A DNA stretch of 10,663 bases, taken from Spirochaetia bacterium UBA5368. Its GTDB lineage: Bacteria; Spirochaetota; UBA4802; UBA5368. Where the stretch lies: positions 37,262 to 47,924 of the forward strand of contig DHPI01000039.1 of NCBI GenBank assembly GCA_002407865.1. The letters run 5' to 3'. The position numbers and the translations under genes were made by a program. The notes under the pieces were generated by a model. That model was not told the DNA's origin and searched no databases. It saw nothing but the letters and a program-made list of their open reading frames with translations. This document shows positions 6,411 through 10,663 of the stretch, piece by piece (the stretch's first letter is position 1; every line of letters begins with the position of its first letter).

Positions 6411-6755
6411 TTGCGCAAGAATTGCATTCTTTCTTATGGCCTTTCACGCGGCGTGCAAGCGAATTTGGCGGCCAGGTTATTTTTCAACTTTTTCCCTGAC
6501 CGCAGGAAAATTACGCTATAGAAGGGCCTGCAGCCATCCTTGCTCCGCCTGCATTAGTCCATCCGTCAGGTAAAAAGCGAATCGATCTTCTGTAAAACAA
6601 CCTTGTTCCGCACCCTTATTCTGCGTGTATTCCGATTAAACGTGCCCCGAAAAAGAGAGCTCTCCCTTCCCATCTTTCCCACCCAAAGGCGGAGTGGCAG
6701 CTTGCTTTGAATTTATCCGATTAAATTAATATTCAAATTAACATATAAATATTCT

Positions 6756-6785
6756 TTGACAATATACATGTATGTTTAACATATT
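6756..6785 (+). promoter_or_regulatory. Candidate promoter of the CoA-transferase operon
   Basis: A perfect TTGACA -35 at 6756-6761 is followed after 18 nt by CATATT (6780-6785), four of six matches to the -10 consensus, in very AT-rich DNA. The spacer carries the palindrome ATACATGTAT (6764-6773). The leader would be about 90 nt. The -35 and the AT-rich setting are convincing; the -10 choice is less so. Confidence 0.5.
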
Positions 6786-6860
6786 ATATCGTTGTCGTGC
6801 GAGAGGGCCGCAGCCGGTCCCATGCATGTATGTTCTTATATATCCTCATACTATTATTTC

Positions 6861-6866
6861 AGGAGG
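6861..6866 (+). promoter_or_regulatory. Shine-Dalgarno sequence with unusually long spacer
   Basis: AGGAGG is a full consensus site, yet the nearest in-frame ATG is at 6880, 13 nt on. No ATG, GTG or TTG lies in that frame between them. Either the long spacer lowers translation of the alpha subunit or an unusual start is used. Confidence 0.5.
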
Positions 6867-6879
6867 TTTCAATACACAC

Positions 6880-7980
6880 ATGAACAAATTTAATTACAAC
6901 GAGGTTGCGCTGAAGAATCTCCAGATCCAGGACACGTCCGTGCTGGACAGGCTGGTGGATTACGAATCGGCACGAGAGGCCCATGTAAAGAAGGACCATT
7001 CACAGCGCGACAAGCGGATGTCGTTAAAAGAGGCGGTCACCGAATTTGTCAGCGATGGTGACATCTATACCGACAGCGGTTTCAGCTATGTCCGCAGCGC
7101 GAACCAGGCGCTTATGGAAGTGGTGCGTCAGAACAAAAAGGATCTTCAAATGATAGGTTCGCCAAACGCGTGCTCGTCGTTTTTAATCGCGACGGGAAAC
7201 GTAAAATACGCGCACGCCTCGTACCAGGGGGCGGAGATGCGCGGCTACGATCGTCATTATTCCATTGCACTGAAGACCAAAAAATTCAGGATTCTTTCCG
7301 ACTGGAGCCACGGCGCAATGGCGCTCGGGTTCAAAGCCGCACAGTTGGGACTTCCTGGCCTATTCTGTAAAAACCTTCTTGGCTCGGACATTATCAATTA
7401 TAATCCGTACGTCAGGGAAACACAGAACATTATGAGGAATGACCGCGACGAGGTCGTATTCGTCCCGGCGCTCTTTCCCGATGTCTCGATTATTCACGTT
7501 CAGAAAGCGGATAAATTCGGCAACGGCTTCATATACGGGCCGACGGTGAACGACGTGGCGATGGCGTCAGCCGCAAGAAAGGTTATACTGACCGCCGAGG
7601 AGATCGTTCCCACAAGCGAATTTCGCAACAACAACAAGGGCGTGGTGATTCCCTTTGCGTGCGTTAACGCGGTTGTCGAGCTTCCTTTCGGCGCAATTCC
7701 CGGAAGCTGCCCCGGATACTATTACTGGTCGCGCCAGTGGTGGGAAAAATACTTCAGGTACGCCGCAATGAACGAGGAAAACATGCAGAAGTTCCTGGAG
7801 TACTGGCTGACGTGCAAAGACCAGTACGAGTTTCTCGACAGGCTCGGCGGGGCAAAGTGGATTGTGGAATCGAGACGGCAGACGCTTGCGGCCGAATACC
7901 AGAACGAGGACGACAGATTCGATTTCAGCTACCGGGAATGGCAGGCCGGCATAAAGCCAGAGGACGAGCTGTATTACTGA
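6880..7980 (+). CDS. CoA-transferase subunit A, glutaconate CoA-transferase-like
   Basis: Alpha subunit of a class I CoA-transferase: with the beta subunit it moves CoA from an acyl-CoA donor to a free carboxylic acid. Of 366 residues, those from about 47 align by eye with GctA of Acidaminococcus (MSLKEAVTEFVSDGD at 47-61; ALGFKAAQLGLPGL at 148-161; PDVSIIHVQKADKFGNG at 200-216; the ACVNAVVELPFGAIPGSCPG stretch at 260-279; DQYEFLDRLGG near 314-324). An N-terminal charged extension of about 45 residues and a C-terminal tail make it longer than the roughly 320 residues of GctA. Start: ATG at 6880; AGGAGG lies at 6861-6866, an unusually long 13 nt away, and the upstream in-frame ATGs would add a poorly conserved segment. 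The beta gene follows after 50 nt. Glutaconate is only the namesake; actinobacterial IpdA of steroid ring breakdown is a relative, so the substrate is open. Confidence 0.9.
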   Translation: MNKFNYNEVALKNLQIQDTSVLDRLVDYESAREAHVKKDHSQRDKRMSLKEAVTEFVSDGDIYTDSGFSYVRSANQALMEVVRQNKKDLQMIGSPNACSSFLIATGNVKYAHASYQGAEMRGYDRHYSIALKTKKFRILSDWSHGAMALGFKAAQLGLPGLFCKNLLGSDIINYNPYVRETQNIMRNDRDEVVFVPALFPDVSIIHVQKADKFGNGFIYGPTVNDVAMASAARKVILTAEEIVPTSEFRNNNKGVVIPFACVNAVVELPFGAIPGSCPGYYYWSRQWWEKYFRYAAMNEENMQKFLEYWLTCKDQYEFLDRLGGAKWIVESRRQTLAAEYQNEDDRFDFSYREWQAGIKPEDELYY

Positions 7981-8030
7981 TATTTACCATCACTCAATAT
8001 TTTATATCACCGCACAAGGAGAAATAATTT

Positions 8031-8819
8031 ATGCAGACTAACAAGCCAATAAATCCGCTGGAAATGCTGGCCTTCATGATAAGCAAACAAATCAGCGATC
8101 ATGAAATCGTGTATGTGGGAACGGGGCTTCCCATGGTCGCCGCTATCCTTGCAAAAAAAACCCATGCACCCCATATTACACTGGTATACGAATCGGGCGC
8201 GCAGAACCCGGCGGAAGGCGGGATGCCATGGTCGGTTGGCGGCCCCTTCACATGGCGCAGATCGCCCATGATCCTTGAAATGTCGTACTCCTTCGGTCAG
8301 TGCGCAAACGGATACGTTGACATCGGCTTTCTCGGCTTCGCGCAGATTGACAAGTTCGGCAATATCAACACCCATATGATCGGAAAGGATTACCTCAACC
8401 CTACCGTCCGCCTGACCGGCTCGGGAGGCAATAACGACCTCTCCTCGCTAACTGAAAACATGGTGCTGGTCGGGTTGCAAGCGGCCGACAAGTTCGTTGA
8501 AAAGGTTGATTTTATAACATCTGTTGGACATTACAAGGGTAAAAACAGCCGGAAAGAGAAGGGACTTCCCGGCAACGGCCCCGTGGCGGTAATATCGCAG
8601 GCGGCTGTATTCGATTTCGAGCCCGAATCAAAGCGTATGCGGGTAAAATCGCTCCATGAGGGCGTGTCGTTCGAGCTGTGTCAGCTCGCGTGCGGTTTCG
8701 AGCTTCTCAGGCCGGAAGGCGAGATCCCCGTGACCGAAAAGCCGTCGCCCGAGATTATCGATATTCTGCGGCGCGATGTCGACCCGCAGGGCGTGTTCAC
8801 AAGCATTCCCGGCCTGTAA
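8031..8819 (+). CDS. CoA-transferase subunit B, glutaconate CoA-transferase-like
   Basis: Beta subunit carrying the catalytic site. The 262 residues match GctB of Acidaminococcus in length and layout: VYVGTGLPMVAAILAKK at 27-43, the glutamate E54 in YESG, which is the residue that forms the glutamyl-CoA thioester in GctB (also Glu54 there), GFAQIDKFGNIN near 106-117, and TGSGGNND near 133-140. The conserved glutamate favours genuine CoA transfer over the ring-hydrolase activity of the related IpdAB complex, in which that residue is, as I recall, not used in this way. Start: ATG with AGGAG 9 nt upstream. It ends with DPQGVFTSIPGL, close to the GctB ending. Co-transcribed with subunit A; no dehydratase, decarboxylase or other pathway gene is in the window, so donor and acceptor acids stay unknown. 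Confidence 0.92.
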   Translation: MQTNKPINPLEMLAFMISKQISDHEIVYVGTGLPMVAAILAKKTHAPHITLVYESGAQNPAEGGMPWSVGGPFTWRRSPMILEMSYSFGQCANGYVDIGFLGFAQIDKFGNINTHMIGKDYLNPTVRLTGSGGNNDLSSLTENMVLVGLQAADKFVEKVDFITSVGHYKGKNSRKEKGLPGNGPVAVISQAAVFDFEPESKRMRVKSLHEGVSFELCQLACGFELLRPEGEIPVTEKPSPEIIDILRRDVDPQGVFTSIPGL

Positions 8820-8838
8820 ATCAACCCTGGAGCGAGCC

Positions 8839-8876
8839 AGACGCCGGGAAACGGGCCCGCCTGTTTCCCGGCGTCT
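8839..8876. terminator. Convergent hairpin between the CoA-transferase operon and the second chemoreceptor
   Basis: AGACGCCGGGAAAC (8839-8852) and GTTTCCCGGCGTCT (8863-8876) form a perfect 14-bp GC-rich stem with a 10-nt loop in the 58-nt gap between two convergent genes. It reads the same on both strands, so it can serve both transcripts. Neither strand has a T run after it, so it is not a textbook intrinsic terminator; it may act with Rho or protect the 3' ends. Confidence 0.6.
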
Positions 8877-8877
8877 C

Positions 8878-10663
8878 TCAGCTGACGTTTTTCACAAGGT
8901 CGTCAAGCTGCATGGCCCTGTCGCTGATGGAGCGCGTCAGATCGAAAATGCCATCGTTCAGCGAGGCGATCTCCTGCGCCATCTCCGAAAGCCGGCCGAC
9001 TGTTTTCATCGTCTGTTCAATCGACGCGTTCTGCTCCCTCGTGGACGACGCTACCTGGTGCGACACCCCGTCCATCACATCGGACTGCCGCACCACCGAC
9101 GTAATCGCCGCACCCTGCCCCGACAACAGCCCCGACACCCCGTCGATGCTCTTTTTGATATCGCCAAGCATATCGAAGATCGAGTCAATCGAGTTCTTCG
9201 TCGCGTCGACCATTTTCATGCCGTCTTTTATGTCGTGTAAAATTGTCGTGACCCTGCTCGATATTTCGCGCGAGTTGTCAGCCGTAGCAACGGCAAGCTT
9301 GCCGATTTCATCGGCCACCACAGAGAATCCCCGCCCGTACTCGCCGGCGCGCGCCGCCTCTATCGACGCGTTCAAAGAAAGAAGATTGATCCTGTCGGAG
9401 ATGTCGTTGATGAGCGTCACGAGGTCGCCCACCGCAACGCCGCCCTGGTTGATAACATCCATCTTTGCAATCATGCTTTTCATGGTAACGCCGGTCTGCC
9501 CGGCCGAATCGGATATCCCCCTGATGCTCTTCATCACCACCTCGCCGGCCTCGCTGATGTTGCGCTGGGAGTCCTTGAGATCGTCGGTCAGTTCCTTGAT
9601 TTTGCACCATTCGTCCATCTGGCTGGTAATGGTGCGGTATATCTGTTCGTTCAACGATGTCAGCTCTTCGAAGGTAGCCGACATCTCCTCGCTTGTGGCG
9701 CTCTGCTCCGTGGATAGCACCGTAAACTTTTCAGTGATTCCCGCAAATATGCCGCTTACCTTTACCAGCTCATCGGATATCTCGCGCACCGTTTTTACCA
9801 CACCCTCGAGAAACGAGGCGCGTTCGCGGGCGCTCTTTTCGCTCGCGTTGAGGTCGACGTTCAGCGCCTGGAGATTGCGCTTCATCGTATTGAGGCGGTC
9901 GGCAAGCCCGAGCGAGAGCAGCACGACCACCAGCACCGAGGAGACCTGGATGCTCCAGTTGGTGAACGCATTCGACGGAAGCACCCCGAAGGTCTTCAGC
10001 ACATAGACCGATACGCCGGCATACAACACCCCAAACCCGGCGAAAAAAATCCGCGCCTCGCGCGACCCCCTGACGCTGCAGACAAGTGAAAAAAAGGTAA
10101 TCACACCCGTCGCCATAATCGATAACGCGGTTGCGACGCGGATGCTGAGCGCGTAATTACCCGTAAGGGACACGACCGACCACAGCGCCGACGGCACAAT
10201 AATCCCAAAAAGGTTTATTCTGTCGATCACCGGAAAACATTCCCTCGTATTTACGTACGAGCTGAAGTACAGCGACACCCACATTATGAGAAGCGACATG
10301 AAAAACGGCAGGCAGTTGTTGGGCCACCATATGCTGTGCGGCCAGAGATACTGAAACGAAAGGCCGTTTAACGTAAACTGAAAGAGTATCCACGACGCGA
10401 TAAAGAGCACAATGTACATGTAGCTGCGCTCCCTCGACATCCCGAAAATGCAGAGATTGTAGAACACCATTACCAGCAGCATGCCATAGTATATCCAGAG
10501 CGCCGGCATCTCGCTGAAAATGCTGCTGTATAAGGCGCCCGGCGTCCATGCCCTTACGGGAAAATTGACCGAACTGGTGGTATGCACCCTGAAATAATAC
10601 GTATGTGAACCCTTTTCACTTCGCATCTGAAACACGAAATTGCGGTAATTGACGTCCCGTGCA
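8878..10663 (-). CDS. Methyl-accepting chemotaxis protein with 7TMR-DISM sensor module, 5' partial
   Basis: Chemoreceptor whose start lies beyond the right edge; the frame is open to position 10663, so the GTG at 10635 is not its start. The first visible residues (ARDVNYRNFVFQMRSEKGSHTYYFRV, cut here) fit the end of a periplasmic 7TMR-DISM extracellular domain of the type 2, jelly-roll kind. Seven hydrophobic helices follow (near 53-75, 81-101, 116-136, 146-166, 173-196, 203-221 and 234-254 counting from the edge), the 7TMR-DISM membrane domain, then a coiled coil without HAMP and the MCP signalling domain with its tip at 419-455. The tip is nearly identical to that of the chemoreceptor at 4767-6410, so both should join the same CheA/CheW array. 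The 7TMR-DISM extracellular domain is thought to bind carbohydrates or other small ligands; the actual one is unknown. No CheR pentapeptide at the C terminus. Confidence 0.92.
   Translation of the reverse strand, partial: ARDVNYRNFVFQMRSEKGSHTYYFRVHTTSSVNFPVRAWTPGALYSSIFSEMPALWIYYGMLLVMVFYNLCIFGMSRERSYMYIVLFIASWILFQFTLNGLSFQYLWPHSIWWPNNCLPFFMSLLIMWVSLYFSSYVNTRECFPVIDRINLFGIIVPSALWSVVSLTGNYALSIRVATALSIMATGVITFFSLVCSVRGSREARIFFAGFGVLYAGVSVYVLKTFGVLPSNAFTNWSIQVSSVLVVVLLSLGLADRLNTMKRNLQALNVDLNASEKSARERASFLEGVVKTVREISDELVKVSGIFAGITEKFTVLSTEQSATSEEMSATFEELTSLNEQIYRTITSQMDEWCKIKELTDDLKDSQRNISEAGEVVMKSIRGISDSAGQTGVTMKSMIAKMDVINQGGVAVGDLVTLINDISDRINLLSLNASIEAARAGEYGRGFSVVADEIGKLAVATADNSREISSRVTTILHDIKDGMKMVDATKNSIDSIFDMLGDIKKSIDGVSGLLSGQGAAITSVVRQSDVMDGVSHQVASSTREQNASIEQTMKTVGRLSEMAQEIASLNDGIFDLTRSISDRAMQLDDLVKNVS

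Larger units (their letters stand above)
6411..6879. other. 469-nt non-coding stretch between the chemoreceptor and CoA-transferase genes
   Basis: No convincing gene is seen. Just after the chemoreceptor stop a small stem (AAGAAT/ATTCTT, 6417-6431) followed by TCTT is at best a weak terminator. The 10-mer TCCGATTAAA occurs twice (6631-6640 and 6716-6725), GAGAGCTCTC at 6655-6664 is a perfect palindrome, and the last 150 nt are strongly AT-rich, with the CoA-transferase promoter candidate. I see no tRNA fold or known riboswitch. Confidence 0.6.

Noticed and set aside
6436..6573. Small plus-strand frame of 45 codons in the non-coding stretch
   Set aside because: No ribosome binding site, cysteine- and arginine-rich translation without recognisable features; chance frame is the simpler view.
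8678..10006. A 442-codon open frame on the plus strand opposite the second chemoreceptor
   Set aside because: Serine-rich translation is the usual mirror of an MCP coiled coil; the opposite strand has the real conserved protein, and the frame begins inside the CoA-transferase beta gene.
10633..10635. GTG at 10635 as start of the second chemoreceptor
   Set aside because: The frame is open to the window edge and the upstream residues continue the extracellular domain, so the gene is simply cut by the window.

Overview
The window is ordinary bacterial chromosomal sequence: dense coding, short gaps, ATG starts behind GGAGG-type ribosome binding sites, and no tRNA, rRNA, CRISPR array or insertion sequence that I can see. 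Two methyl-accepting chemotaxis proteins, one with a 7TMR-DISM sensor module, lie beside an FAA1-type acyl-CoA synthetase and a glutaconate-type CoA-transferase pair. This mix fits a motile, fatty-acid- or acyl-CoA-using bacterium. I lean to the Spirochaetota (Leptospira-like relatives) from the style of the chemoreceptors, but a deltaproteobacterial-type lineage cannot be excluded.

Layout. Positions 1-2349 are on the minus strand. They hold endonuclease V (1666-2349), then a class II aldolase/adducin protein (865-1548), then a class III aminotransferase related to glutamate-1-semialdehyde aminomutase (from 804 to beyond the left edge). The aminotransferase frame carries an in-frame TGA at 121-123, with clearly homologous protein continuing in the same frame beyond it. 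The aldolase-aminotransferase pair has its own candidate promoter, overlapped by a perfect 14-bp inverted repeat that looks like an operator. Positions 2350-2684 form a divergent, AT-rich intergenic region with several perfect palindromes. On the plus strand follow a long-chain acyl-CoA synthetase (2685-4559), a strong intrinsic terminator (4595-4628), a six-helix membrane chemoreceptor (4767-6410) preceded by an exact GCCGATAA sigma-28-type -10 element, a 469-bp non-coding stretch, and the two CoA-transferase subunits (6880-7980 and 8031-8819). A convergent hairpin separates these from a minus-strand 7TMR-DISM chemoreceptor that runs off the right edge (8878-10663).

How the genes may work together. 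The acyl-CoA synthetase activates free fatty acids with ATP, and the CoA-transferase moves CoA between carboxylic acids, so both make acyl-CoA thioesters, though nothing shows they share a substrate. The two receptors would feed the CheA/CheW array. The aldolase and aminotransferase look co-transcribed and may serve one small catabolic or biosynthetic route whose substrate I cannot name. I did not find a convincing previously undescribed multi-gene system. The items most worth a second look are the in-frame TGA, the operator-like palindrome of the aldolase operon, and the sigma-28-like promoter with its overlapping 19-nt inverted repeat.
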